DNA of 64,000 nt from assembly GCA_017404985.1 (NCBI GenBank), contig JAFRBK010000049.1:1-64000 (forward strand), given 5' to 3'. Within the stretch, counting starts at the first letter, position 1. Each line of letters starts with the position of its first letter. The position numbers and the translations under genes are program-made. A model generated the notes under the pieces. That model saw only the letters and a program-made list of their open reading frames with translations, was not told the DNA's origin and made no database searches. Shown one piece after another: positions 42,611 through 51,188 of this stretch. The stretch is from Clostridia bacterium (lineage in GTDB: Bacteria; Bacillota; Clostridia; Christensenellales; Aristaeellaceae).

Positions 42611-44089
42611 ATGGCTTTTAAACTCACCATCATCGGGGCCGGGAGCCTCACCTTTGCCCGCACGCTGTTTTCCGACATTATGCACGTGCCGGAGCTCCGC
42701 GGGATTGAAGTAGCCTTCACCGATATCAGCCAGGAAAACCTGGACATGGTCACCCGCCTGTGCCAGCGGGACCTGGATGCCAACGGCATCCCGACCCGGA
42801 TCACGGCCACCACGGACCGGCGCGAGGCGCTGAAGGGCGCGCGCTATATTGTCAACTGCGTCCGCGTCGGCGGCCTGGAAGCCTTTGAATCGGACATTGA
42901 CATCCCGCTGAAATACGGCGTGGACCAATGCGTGGGCGACACCCTCTGCATCGGCGGCATCATGTACGGCCAGCGCGGTATCGCGGCGGTGCTGGACTTC
43001 TGCCGGGACATCCGGGAGGTGGCGGAGCCCAACGCCCTGCTGCTGAACTATTCGAACCCCATGGCCATGCTCACCTGGGCCTGCATCAAATACGGCGGCG
43101 TCCGCACCGTCGGCCTGTGTCACGGCGAAATCCACGGGGAAATGCAGATTGCCGACGTGCTGGGGCTGAAGGACCGGAAGGAGCTGGACGTGATCTGCGC
43201 CGGCCTGAACCACCAGACCTGGTACCTGTCCGTGAAGCACAACGGGGAGGAAATGACCGGCAAGCTGTTGGAAGGTTTCGAAAAGCACGAAACCTACCGG
43301 AATACGGAAAAGGTCCGGATCGACGTGCTCCGCCGCTTCGGCTACTATTCCACCGAGTCCAACGGCCACCTGTCGGAATATGTCGCCTGGTACCGCAAGC
43401 GCCCGGCGGAAATTGAAAAATGGATTGACCTGTCCAGCTGGATTAACGGGGAAACCGGCGGCTACCTGCGGGAAACCCGGGAAAACCGCAACTGGTTCCA
43501 GACCGAGTTCCCCGCCCTGATGGCGGAACCCCCGAAGGACTATGACAAGGGGGAACGCAGCAGCGAGCACGGCTCCTACATCATCGAAGCGCTGGAGACG
43601 GGGCGCACCTACCGCGGCCATTTCAACGTCGTGAACCACGGCGCAATCTCCAATCTTCCGGAAGACTGCATCGTGGAAGTCCCCTGCTACGTGGACGGCA
43701 ACGGCATCAGCGTCCCCCGGGTCGGCGACCTGCCCATGGGCTGCGCCGCGGTCTGCAGCCAGTCCGTCTGGGTCCAGCGCATGGCCGTGGAAGCAGCCGT
43801 CCGCGGCGACGCGGAGCTCCTGAAGCAGGCCGCCCTGATGGATCCGCTGACCGGCGCGGTCTGCAATCCCCCGGAAGTCTGGCAGATGGTGGACGAGATG
43901 CTGATTGCCCAGGAAAAATGGCTCCCACAGTATGCGGACGCTATCGCCGCCGCTAAAAAGCGCTTCACCGCCGGGAACCTGATCCCGACCAACGAAGGCT
44001 ACCGCGGCGCCGTCCGGGTCCGCGAAAAAACGGCGGCGGAAGTTTCCGCCGAACGCAAAGAGCGGGAAGAGCGGCACAAGAAGGAATGA
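42611..44089 (+). CDS. Second GH4 family glycosidase
   Basis: This 492-aa protein also has the GH4 signatures: KLTIIGAGSLTFARTLFSDI, NYSNPMAML (146-154), metal ligands Cys170 (GLCHGE) and His201 (GLNHQ), and the loop GDTLCIGGIMYGQRG. It is clearly a different paralogue from the upstream GH4 and has a long charged helical tail (AAEVSAERKEREERHKKE). It would hydrolyse a related glycoside delivered by the ABC importer that follows. No PTS genes are nearby, so a non-phosphorylated substrate is more likely. Confidence 0.9.
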   Translation: MAFKLTIIGAGSLTFARTLFSDIMHVPELRGIEVAFTDISQENLDMVTRLCQRDLDANGIPTRITATTDRREALKGARYIVNCVRVGGLEAFESDIDIPLKYGVDQCVGDTLCIGGIMYGQRGIAAVLDFCRDIREVAEPNALLLNYSNPMAMLTWACIKYGGVRTVGLCHGEIHGEMQIADVLGLKDRKELDVICAGLNHQTWYLSVKHNGEEMTGKLLEGFEKHETYRNTEKVRIDVLRRFGYYSTESNGHLSEYVAWYRKRPAEIEKWIDLSSWINGETGGYLRETRENRNWFQTEFPALMAEPPKDYDKGERSSEHGSYIIEALETGRTYRGHFNVVNHGAISNLPEDCIVEVPCYVDGNGISVPRVGDLPMGCAAVCSQSVWVQRMAVEAAVRGDAELLKQAALMDPLTGAVCNPPEVWQMVDEMLIAQEKWLPQYADAIAAAKKRFTAGNLIPTNEGYRGAVRVREKTAAEVSAERKEREERHKKE

Positions 44090-44166
44090 CCTGGCACGGA
44101 CGAAGACGTCCCTGATTTCGGATTTGGCGCCGGAAGGCGTTAAATAATTAAAAAGGAGGGTATCCC

Positions 44167-45840
44167 ATGAAGGCAAGGAAACTGGTATCCATGGCGCTTG
44201 CGCTGATCATGCTTCTCACAGCATGCAGCGCGTTGGCCGACTTCACCCCCGTCCCCGTCGGTGAGCGGGGCACCGGCACCCGTGAGTATGTCGAGCCGCC
44301 GGAAGGCGACTGGCTCCAGCCCTATTCCGAGATCGTCAACATCCGCACGGTCAAAGGCCAGGGCTCTGACGTGGTGTTCGAAAACGGCGAGGACCAGAGC
44401 AACAACTACTGGATCCGCGGCTGGTACAACGACCTGGGCATCGAGGTCACCTATGACTGGATCGATGAAGGCAACACCCAGTACACCCAGAAGCTGAACA
44501 TGACCATCGCTACAGGCGACCTGCCGGACGTGTTCCGCTGCAACTACGTCACCTTCCGCCAGCTGGTCAAGGCCGGCGCACTCCAGGACATCACTGAGGT
44601 ATATGAGAAGTATGCCTGCCAGCGCGTCAAGGATTATGAAAAGACCGATCCCGACACCATCAAGACCTGCATGGTGGACGGCAAACTGTACGGCGTGCCG
44701 ATCTACTACTACGGCGTCATCGACAACCCGCGCTATATGTGGGTGCGCAAGGACTGGTACGAAGAAGAAGGCTCCCCCGAGCTGAAGACCGTGGAAGACT
44801 TCGAGAAGCTGGCCCATACCCTGATGGAAAAGCACGGCTGCTACGGCATCTCCATCGCCAACACCTTCGAGCATCTGTTCATGACGGGCCCGATGTTCAA
44901 CGTATACCTCGGCAACCCGGACCAGGGCTCCTACTACTGGTACAAGGATGCGGACGGACGGATCAAGGCCGGTATCGCCCATCCGGAATTCAAGACCGCT
45001 CTGACCTACTGGGCCAAGTGGTACCAGGACGGCATCCTGAGCCCCGACTTCGTCAACAAGACCTTTGACGACATGAACGAAGATGTTGTCAACGGCAAAG
45101 CAGCCTTCCAGCCCTATTATCAGTGGCAGGGCTGGCAGAACGGCCCCAACCTGGTGGCCGCCCAGGGCAGCAACGACGCCTACATGATCCCGCTCCAGTT
45201 CCCGACGATCGACGGTTCCCAGGTGCTGGGCCAGGTCGGCTTCCCGAACGCTGATATCGTTGTGGTCAGCAAGGACTGCAAAAACCCCGCTGCCGCGATG
45301 AAGCTGATCAACTACACCGACCATATCATGTTTGATCCCTCCACTGTGCTGACGGAAGAAGAGTTCAAGGGCTTCACCGACGGACAGCGCGAGCATATCC
45401 CGGGCGCCTTCGAAGTGATCGACCCGCAGGCTGACATGATCCAGTTCGAGCATGTGCTGAAAGCCATCGAGACCGGCGACACCAGCGAGCTGTTCACCTC
45501 CGGCATGAAGAAGAAGTACGGCGACTCCATGATGTGGATCAACGAAAAGAACACCGGCGGCCTCGGCGCGTACCTGCAGCAGGGCTTCGAGGGCTGCGCC
45601 TACTACAACGCCAAGTATCTGCTGGACAACAACTACGTCAAGAAGACCGACATGTGGGGACCGCCGCCCGAAGAGTTCGATGAGACCGTGAACACCATCG
45701 ACATCATCACCACCGGCGTTTCCGAGATCATCATGGGCATCCGCCCCGTGGATGATTACGACCAGATTCTGGCGGACTGGTATGCTGCCGGCGGCCAGAT
45801 CATGGAAGACGCGGTCAACAAGTATTACAACGTCCAGTAA
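44167..45840 (+). CDS. Extracellular oligosaccharide-binding protein (ABC importer)
   Basis: The N-terminus is a signal peptide with a lipobox-like LLTAC followed by SALA-DF, so it could be lipid-anchored or cleaved by signal peptidase I. The mature part (about 530 aa) is a large type of solute-binding protein, as in LplA/YtcQ systems: LNMTIATGDLPDVFRCNYVT, LYGVPIYYYGVID, MWVRKDWYEE, AAMKLINYTDHIMFDPS. GGAGGGT precedes the ATG. It heads the transporter part of the operon and binds the sugar that the permeases import. Confidence 0.9.
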   Translation: MKARKLVSMALALIMLLTACSALADFTPVPVGERGTGTREYVEPPEGDWLQPYSEIVNIRTVKGQGSDVVFENGEDQSNNYWIRGWYNDLGIEVTYDWIDEGNTQYTQKLNMTIATGDLPDVFRCNYVTFRQLVKAGALQDITEVYEKYACQRVKDYEKTDPDTIKTCMVDGKLYGVPIYYYGVIDNPRYMWVRKDWYEEEGSPELKTVEDFEKLAHTLMEKHGCYGISIANTFEHLFMTGPMFNVYLGNPDQGSYYWYKDADGRIKAGIAHPEFKTALTYWAKWYQDGILSPDFVNKTFDDMNEDVVNGKAAFQPYYQWQGWQNGPNLVAAQGSNDAYMIPLQFPTIDGSQVLGQVGFPNADIVVVSKDCKNPAAAMKLINYTDHIMFDPSTVLTEEEFKGFTDGQREHIPGAFEVIDPQADMIQFEHVLKAIETGDTSELFTSGMKKKYGDSMMWINEKNTGGLGAYLQQGFEGCAYYNAKYLLDNNYVKKTDMWGPPPEEFDETVNTIDIITTGVSEIIMGIRPVDDYDQILADWYAAGGQIMEDAVNKYYNVQ

Positions 45841-46026
45841 GCGCCGTTGAAATACTGACCCAGTCCGGAATACAGGGGACCTGCGCGGAAGCCGGAAGGC
45901 TTCTGCACAGGCCCTCTCCCTTGTGTCCGGGGAGGCGGTGACGCGCTGCCGGCCTGAATCAGGGCAGGCAGCGCATCGGCGCCCCCGCGGCGGGGAAAGT
46001 ACCAAAACAACAGGGGGGATTCAACC

Positions 46027-46932
46027 GTGCTTCACAGGCTTTCTCTCAGGTTCAGAAAGGAATGGCTGTATCTGCTGATGCTGCTGCCCGGCGTCGTGCT
46101 GACCGCCATCTTCTCCTACGGGCCGCTGTACGGCATCATCATGGCCTTCCAGGATTTCAACCCGGCCCTGGGCTTCGCGGGATCCAAATGGGTGGGCATG
46201 GACAACTTTAAGCTGATCTTTTCCCAGCCGTCTTTCCTGAGCACTATTTACAACACGTTCTTTATTTCCATCTTCAAGATCATTTTCGGCACGCTGGCTT
46301 CCGTCGTGTTCGCGCTCCAGCTGAACGAAATTCGCCAGAACGGGCCGAAGCGGATCTACCAGACGATCGTCTATATTCCGAACTTCATCTCCTGGGTCAT
46401 CATGGCCGGCATCCTGACGGATATCCTGGGTTCCAACGGCATCGTCAACGAGGTCATCATGGCCCTGGGCGCCAAGCCGGTGCAGTTCATCTCCAACCGG
46501 AGCGTGTTCCCCTGGACGCTGATCTTCTCCGATGTATGGAAGACCTTCGGCTTCGGCACCGTCGTCTATCTGGCCACCATGACCAGCATCGACCCGGAGC
46601 TGTATGAGTCCGCCGTCATCGACGGCGCCGGGCGCTGGCGCCAGACCTGGTCCATCACCCTGCCCATGCTTGTTCCGATCATCATCCTGATGACAGTGCT
46701 GGCCCTGGGCAACGTGCTCAGCGCGGGCTTTGACCAGGTATACAACCTGTATTCCCCCGTCGTTTATCCCACCGGCGACATCATCGATACCTATGTCTAC
46801 CGCCTGGGCCTCCAGAACGGCAAATTCGCCATCGGTACCGCCGTCGGCCTGTTCAAGTCCCTGGTCAGCAGCGTGCTGATTTCCGCTTCGCTGATTATCG
46901 CCTACAAGACCGCCGGCTACAAAGTATTCTGA
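46027..46932 (+). CDS. ABC importer permease, LplB-like
   Basis: This permease of 301 aa has six membrane helices and the EAA motif region (YESAVIDGAGRWRQTWSITL) that docks the ATPase. It starts at a GTG at 46027 after a GGGGGG stretch; the N-terminus FRKEWLYLLMLLPGVVLTAI is typical of LplB-type sugar permeases. It pairs with the second permease, whose gene begins 16 bp downstream. No ATPase gene is in the cluster, so the transporter must use a shared MsmK-like ATPase from elsewhere. Confidence 0.9.
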   Translation: MLHRLSLRFRKEWLYLLMLLPGVVLTAIFSYGPLYGIIMAFQDFNPALGFAGSKWVGMDNFKLIFSQPSFLSTIYNTFFISIFKIIFGTLASVVFALQLNEIRQNGPKRIYQTIVYIPNFISWVIMAGILTDILGSNGIVNEVIMALGAKPVQFISNRSVFPWTLIFSDVWKTFGFGTVVYLATMTSIDPELYESAVIDGAGRWRQTWSITLPMLVPIIILMTVLALGNVLSAGFDQVYNLYSPVVYPTGDIIDTYVYRLGLQNGKFAIGTAVGLFKSLVSSVLISASLIIAYKTAGYKVF

Positions 46933-46948
46933 GGAAGGGGGAAGAACG

Positions 46949-47836
46949 ATGCATTTCAGAACAAGAGGCCAAAAGATCTTCAATGTGGTCAACTATATCC
47001 TGGTCACCCTGGTATGCCTGTCCTGCCTCCTGCCGATTATCAACACGCTGGCGATCTCCTTCAGTGCGCCGTCCTATGTGGCCGCCGGACAGGTCTATTT
47101 CTGGCCGCTGGGGTTCACCACCCAGTCCTATGAATTCGCCATCAGCAACGGCAAGTTCTTCCGCGCCTTCGGAATTGCCATTGAGCGGTGCGTACTGGGC
47201 GTATCCATCAACCTGCTCATGATGATCACGACGGCCTATCCCCTGTCCAAGAGCAAGGACAAGTTCCCCTCCCGCAATTTCTTCATGGGCTTCTATGTGT
47301 TCACAATGCTGTTCGGCGGCGGCCTGGTGCCCTGGTATATCCTGATGCGCAACCTGGGCCTTCTGAACAGCATCTGGGCGCTGGTGCTTCCCCTGTCGGT
47401 GCCCGTGTCCAGCATGGCCATCCTGATGAACTTCATGCGCTCCCTTCCCCAGGAAATTGAGGAAGCCGCCGCCATCGACGGCGCCGGCAACTTCCGGATC
47501 CTCTGGTCCATCATGCTGCCCGTGCTGACCCCGTCCCTGGCCACGGTGGGCCTGTTCTCCTTTGTGTACCACTGGAACGACTGGTTCCAGGGCGCCCTGT
47601 TCATGAACAATCCCAACCGCTATCCTCTGCAGACCTATCTGCAGACGCTGCTGACCAACTTCCGGGACCTGCTCCGCCAGTCCGGATCCGACTATTATTC
47701 CCTGCTCCAGCGCATGAACGAACAGACCGGCCGTGCCTCCCAGCTGTTCCTGGGCCTCGTGCCGATCCTCGTGGTCTATCCCTTTGTCCAGAAATACTTC
47801 ACCACCGGCCTGGTGATGGGTTCCGTCAAAGGATAA
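46949..47836 (+). CDS. ABC importer permease, YtcP/LplC-like
   Basis: The partner permease (295 aa) has an N-terminal helix (VVNYILVTLVCLSCLLPIIN), the EAA region (IEEAAAIDGAGNFRILWSIM) and a C-terminal VYPFVQKYFTTGLVMGSVKG that is very typical of YtcP-family carbohydrate permeases. A GGAAGGGGG ribosome binding site precedes the ATG. It is the last gene of the regulator/GH4/transporter operon. Confidence 0.92.
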   Translation: MHFRTRGQKIFNVVNYILVTLVCLSCLLPIINTLAISFSAPSYVAAGQVYFWPLGFTTQSYEFAISNGKFFRAFGIAIERCVLGVSINLLMMITTAYPLSKSKDKFPSRNFFMGFYVFTMLFGGGLVPWYILMRNLGLLNSIWALVLPLSVPVSSMAILMNFMRSLPQEIEEAAAIDGAGNFRILWSIMLPVLTPSLATVGLFSFVYHWNDWFQGALFMNNPNRYPLQTYLQTLLTNFRDLLRQSGSDYYSLLQRMNEQTGRASQLFLGLVPILVVYPFVQKYFTTGLVMGSVKG

Positions 47837-47907
47837 GCGATCCGGCAAAAAGTGGTCAGACGAAAGTCAAAAAATGGCGAGCCTTTCCTCCTGAATCCGC
47901 ATTAAAT

Positions 47908-47925
47908 GATTTGGTAAACCAAATC
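47908..47925. promoter_or_regulatory. Operator-like perfect dyad upstream of the MATE gene
   Basis: GATTTGGT-AA-ACCAAATC is an 18-bp perfect inverted repeat just before the MATE gene. TTGGT/ACCAA half-sites are typical of GntR/FadR-subfamily or similar regulators, although their usual spacing is three bases rather than two. The regulator is not evident in the window. Confidence 0.5.
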
Positions 47926-47946
47926 GGGCGGAAAGGGACGGAGGAT

Positions 47947-49377
47947 ATGGACAAAGCTGTGAAACCAATTCTTATGCGCGAAAACAGGCTGCATCTCCAC
48001 CGCCCTGCGCATAAGCCCGGAAAAAAGCAAACAACCATGAACATGACAGAAGGCAAACCGTTGGTTTTGCTTTCTGTTTTTGCGCTCCCGCTGCTGATCG
48101 GCAATCTGTTCCAGCAGGCGTATAACCTGGCGGACTCCATGATCGTGGGCCGGATGCTCGGCGCCGACGCGCTGGCGGCAGTCGGGGCTACCGGGTCCAT
48201 TTCCTTTCTGTTCTTCTCCCTGTTCAACGGGATCAGTGGCGGCTGCGGCATCGTCACTGCCCAGTATTTCGGCGCCCGAAAGGACCAGCTGGTCTGTAAG
48301 GCTATCGCCAATTCCGCTTACATTACGCTGAGCACTTCCCTGCTGACAGGAGCCATCGCCTTCTGCATGGTTCCCACGGTGCTGTCCTGGATGGGCACGC
48401 CGGCGGAAATCCTGCCCGACGCGATTACCTATATGCGCATGACGACAGCCTCCGTGCCGCTGGTCGCCATCTACAACTATGCATCCTCCATGCAGCGGGC
48501 GTTGGGGGATTCCCGCACCCCTCTCTACTTCCTGGTGGTTTCCTGCGTGCTGAATGTGGGGCTGGACCTGCTGTTCGTCGGCGCCTTCGGGATGGGCGTT
48601 TTCGGCGCGGCTTTCGCGACCATGCTGTCCCAACTTCTGGCCGGCCTCGGCTCCCTGGTGTATGCATTCCGCCGGAACCCCTATTTCCGGCTGGAAAAAA
48701 GCGACCTGGCCTTTGACAGGCAAATCGCGAAGAGCACACTGCGCCTGGGCCTTCCCCTGGCGCTTCAGTGGGGACTGATCGCTATCTCCACCACCGCGCT
48801 GCAGTCCACGGTCAATTCCTTCGGCGCCACTGCCATGGCCGCCTATACCGCCACCAACCGGCTGGAGCAGCTGGTCCAGCAGCCTTTCGGATCCATGAGC
48901 ATGGCGCTCTCCACCTATGCCGGCCAAAACATGGGAGCAGGAAATACAAAGCGGATCCGGATCGGTTTCCGGGACAGCCTTCTGGCCATGGCAGCCCTCG
49001 CCGGGGGTATGACCCTGATCATGCAGCTCTTCGGAGAATCGCTTGTCAGCCTGTTTGTCAGCGAGGCCGACGTAATCGCCCTGGGCAGGCAGGCTCTGAA
49101 AATCACCAGTCTTTTCTATATTTTCCTGGGCATCATTTATGTTTCCCGGGGCGTGCTGAACGGCATCGGCGATGCCTTCTTCTCCTTCATTAACGGAATC
49201 GTGGAAATTGTCGGCCGTGTCGGCCTTCCCCTGCTGCTTCTGCAGTGGACATCCGCCGGTGTCTGGTCCATCTGGATCACCGCCGGACTGACCTGGCTGC
49301 TCGCCGGCGTCTCCTGCCTCCTGCGCTACTTCTCCTGGCGAAAAAAAGCCGGCGTTCGGGAAGCGCAGCCTGCCTGA
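47947..49377 (+). CDS. MATE family efflux transporter
   Basis: This 476-aa protein has about twelve membrane helices with MATE features: SVFALPLLIGNLFQQAYNLA, GADALAAVGATGSISFLFFS, TAQYFGARK, MGVFGAAFATMLSQLLAG and YTATNRLEQLVQQPFGSMSM. It would export organic cations or drugs in exchange for sodium or protons. I use the ATG at 47947 after GGAGG; a later ATG (48037) just before the first helix is also possible, since the first 30 residues are not typical of MATE. It is intact, unlike the MATE fragment at 32.2-32.6 kb, which has its own distinct N-terminal sequence. Confidence 0.9.
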   Translation: MDKAVKPILMRENRLHLHRPAHKPGKKQTTMNMTEGKPLVLLSVFALPLLIGNLFQQAYNLADSMIVGRMLGADALAAVGATGSISFLFFSLFNGISGGCGIVTAQYFGARKDQLVCKAIANSAYITLSTSLLTGAIAFCMVPTVLSWMGTPAEILPDAITYMRMTTASVPLVAIYNYASSMQRALGDSRTPLYFLVVSCVLNVGLDLLFVGAFGMGVFGAAFATMLSQLLAGLGSLVYAFRRNPYFRLEKSDLAFDRQIAKSTLRLGLPLALQWGLIAISTTALQSTVNSFGATAMAAYTATNRLEQLVQQPFGSMSMALSTYAGQNMGAGNTKRIRIGFRDSLLAMAALAGGMTLIMQLFGESLVSLFVSEADVIALGRQALKITSLFYIFLGIIYVSRGVLNGIGDAFFSFINGIVEIVGRVGLPLLLLQWTSAGVWSIWITAGLTWLLAGVSCLLRYFSWRKKAGVREAQPA

Positions 49378-49440
49378 GCGGACGAATCATTCCGGGGCAA
49401 TCCTGCTGCGCATGGCCGTGACGAAATGGTGAAAAAAGGG

Positions 49441-49469
49441 TTGCCGGATTCCCTGTCGGATGATAAACT
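49441..49469 (+). promoter_or_regulatory. Possible promoter of the carboxylesterase gene
   Basis: TTGCCG (49441-49446) and TAAACT (49464-49469) are 17 bp apart, about 75 bases upstream of the gene. Both boxes are moderate matches. Confidence 0.4.
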
Positions 49470-49544
49470 ATAGGCGTTTTATTGGGCAAAATCCTGTGAA
49501 AACAAAAAAACATTGTGCATCTTGCAGCAGCGGGAGGTTCAGAT

Positions 49545-51062
49545 ATGTTAAGGCAGGTTAAAACAGAAAACGGCTGGGTACGCGGGATTGAGGCTGCGGA
49601 CCCGCGGATCACAGCCTTTAAGGGGATTCCCTTTGCCGCGCCGCCGACGGGAAAGAACCGCTGGCGCGCCCCGCAGCCCTGCGAGAACTGGGCTGGCATC
49701 CGCGACTGCTGCCGTTTCGCACCGATTTCCATGCAGTGGATTCCCGGCCTGGGAGACGACATTTACTGCCGGGAATGGCATGTGGACCCGGAGATCCCCA
49801 TGGGGGAGGACTGCCTGTATCTGAACGTCTGGACAAACGCGAAAAAGGGCAATGAAAAGATGCCTGTCCTTGTATGGTTCTTCGGGGGCGGCCTCCAGTG
49901 CGGCTATCCGGCGGAAATGGAGTTTGACGGCGAACGGATCGCCCGCCGGGGCATCGTCGTGGTTACGGTGAATTACCGCGTCGGCGCATTGGGCTTCCTG
50001 ACCCATCCGCAAATCAGCCGGGAGCAGCCGGATGCTCCGGCCAACTTCGGCAACCTGGACCAGCAGGCGGGGCTTAAGTGGGTGCAGCGGAATATCGCCG
50101 CCTTCGGCGGGGATCCGCAGAATGTCACCATCGCCGGCCAATCCGCCGGCGGCGGCAGCGTCATGTCCCAGGTAGCCTGCAAGGCGAACGCCGGCCTGTT
50201 CCGGAACGCGGTGGTCATGAGCGCAATGATTTTTGACCCTTATCGGCGGCGGGAAGTCGGCCGCCCGGAAACCCTGGCGCAGGCGGAAAAGAAGGGGGAA
50301 GCCTTCTTTGACTGGCTGCAGGTGAAAACCCTGGAGGAAGCCCGCGCGATGGACGCGGTCACCCTGCAGCGCAGCTATGAAAAGTACATGGAATCCCATA
50401 TGCCTTTCTTCACCGTGCAGGACGACCAGTTCTGCACCGGCGACCCGATCGCCCTGTACTGCGCAGGAGACTGTGTGGACGTTACCATGATGGCCGGCTG
50501 CACCGCCGACGAGTTTCCCAATACACTCGCGGGAAACAGCGCGGACGAGGCGGCAAAGGAGGCGGAGCGCCTCTTCGGTGACCGTGCGGAGGCCTTTCTC
50601 TCCTTCCCCGAAGCGAAAAAAGAGCTTCCCGGCCAGGGGTTTGCCCCAGCCAGCGGCATTGAGTGCACGGTCAAGGGTGTGCTTTCCAAAACGGCCAGCA
50701 ACGGGAAGAAGGGCTATGCCTACGTGTTTAACCCGGACATCCCCGGCTGGGACCAGCCCGGCACCTTCCATTCCTCCGACCTCTGGTTCTGGTTTGAGAC
50801 GCTGGCCAAGTGCTGGCGGCCTTTCACCGGGCATCATTATGACCTGGCACGGCAGATGTGCGATTATTTCTGCAACTTCATCCGCAGCGGCGACCCGAAC
50901 GGAAAGGATCTTGGCGGCGAAACGCTGCCGGAGTGGAAAGCCTGGTCGGCAGAGAAGCCCTGCACCATGTATTTCCTGAAGGAAGGCGCCGTCCCGTCGT
51001 CCGAACCCCTGAGCCCGTTTATGCAGTTTCTCTCCGACCGGATCATGGAAAGGATCGGATAA
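49545..51062 (+). CDS. Type-B carboxylesterase/lipase
   Basis: The protein (505 aa) is an alpha/beta hydrolase of the type-B carboxylesterase family: GIPFAAPPTGKNRWRAP, EDCLYLNVW, the oxyanion-hole region WFFGGGLQCG and the nucleophile elbow GQSAGGGS (Ser200). The last part contains a His in the FTGHHYDLA segment. It has no signal peptide, so it acts in the cytosol, perhaps removing acyl groups from imported oligosaccharides. The ATG at 49545 follows GGGAGG by 7 bases. A strong terminator follows. Confidence 0.92.
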   Translation: MLRQVKTENGWVRGIEAADPRITAFKGIPFAAPPTGKNRWRAPQPCENWAGIRDCCRFAPISMQWIPGLGDDIYCREWHVDPEIPMGEDCLYLNVWTNAKKGNEKMPVLVWFFGGGLQCGYPAEMEFDGERIARRGIVVVTVNYRVGALGFLTHPQISREQPDAPANFGNLDQQAGLKWVQRNIAAFGGDPQNVTIAGQSAGGGSVMSQVACKANAGLFRNAVVMSAMIFDPYRRREVGRPETLAQAEKKGEAFFDWLQVKTLEEARAMDAVTLQRSYEKYMESHMPFFTVQDDQFCTGDPIALYCAGDCVDVTMMAGCTADEFPNTLAGNSADEAAKEAERLFGDRAEAFLSFPEAKKELPGQGFAPASGIECTVKGVLSKTASNGKKGYAYVFNPDIPGWDQPGTFHSSDLWFWFETLAKCWRPFTGHHYDLARQMCDYFCNFIRSGDPNGKDLGGETLPEWKAWSAEKPCTMYFLKEGAVPSSEPLSPFMQFLSDRIMERIG

Positions 51063-51085
51063 AGGATCTGAGATGATTCATCATC

Positions 51086-51120
51086 AAAACTGCCGGTTTC
51101 AACGAACCGGCAGTTTTGTA
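51086..51120. terminator. Bidirectional terminator after the carboxylesterase gene
   Basis: AAAACTGCCGGTT-TCAACG-AACCGGCAGTTTT is a perfect hairpin with an A-run and a T-run on its sides. It can end the carboxylesterase transcript and also the convergent GH5 gene. Confidence 0.85.
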
Positions 51121-51188
51121 TTCATTGTAGAGTGATTGATGCTATTGATCATAATCTTGCTGCATCCCGTTAATACGGTTGCGCCAGA

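Noticed and set aside
42446-44176. 576-codon frame opposite the second GH4 gene
   Set aside because: It is a shadow of the GH4 coding strand; the plus-strand product has all family motifs.
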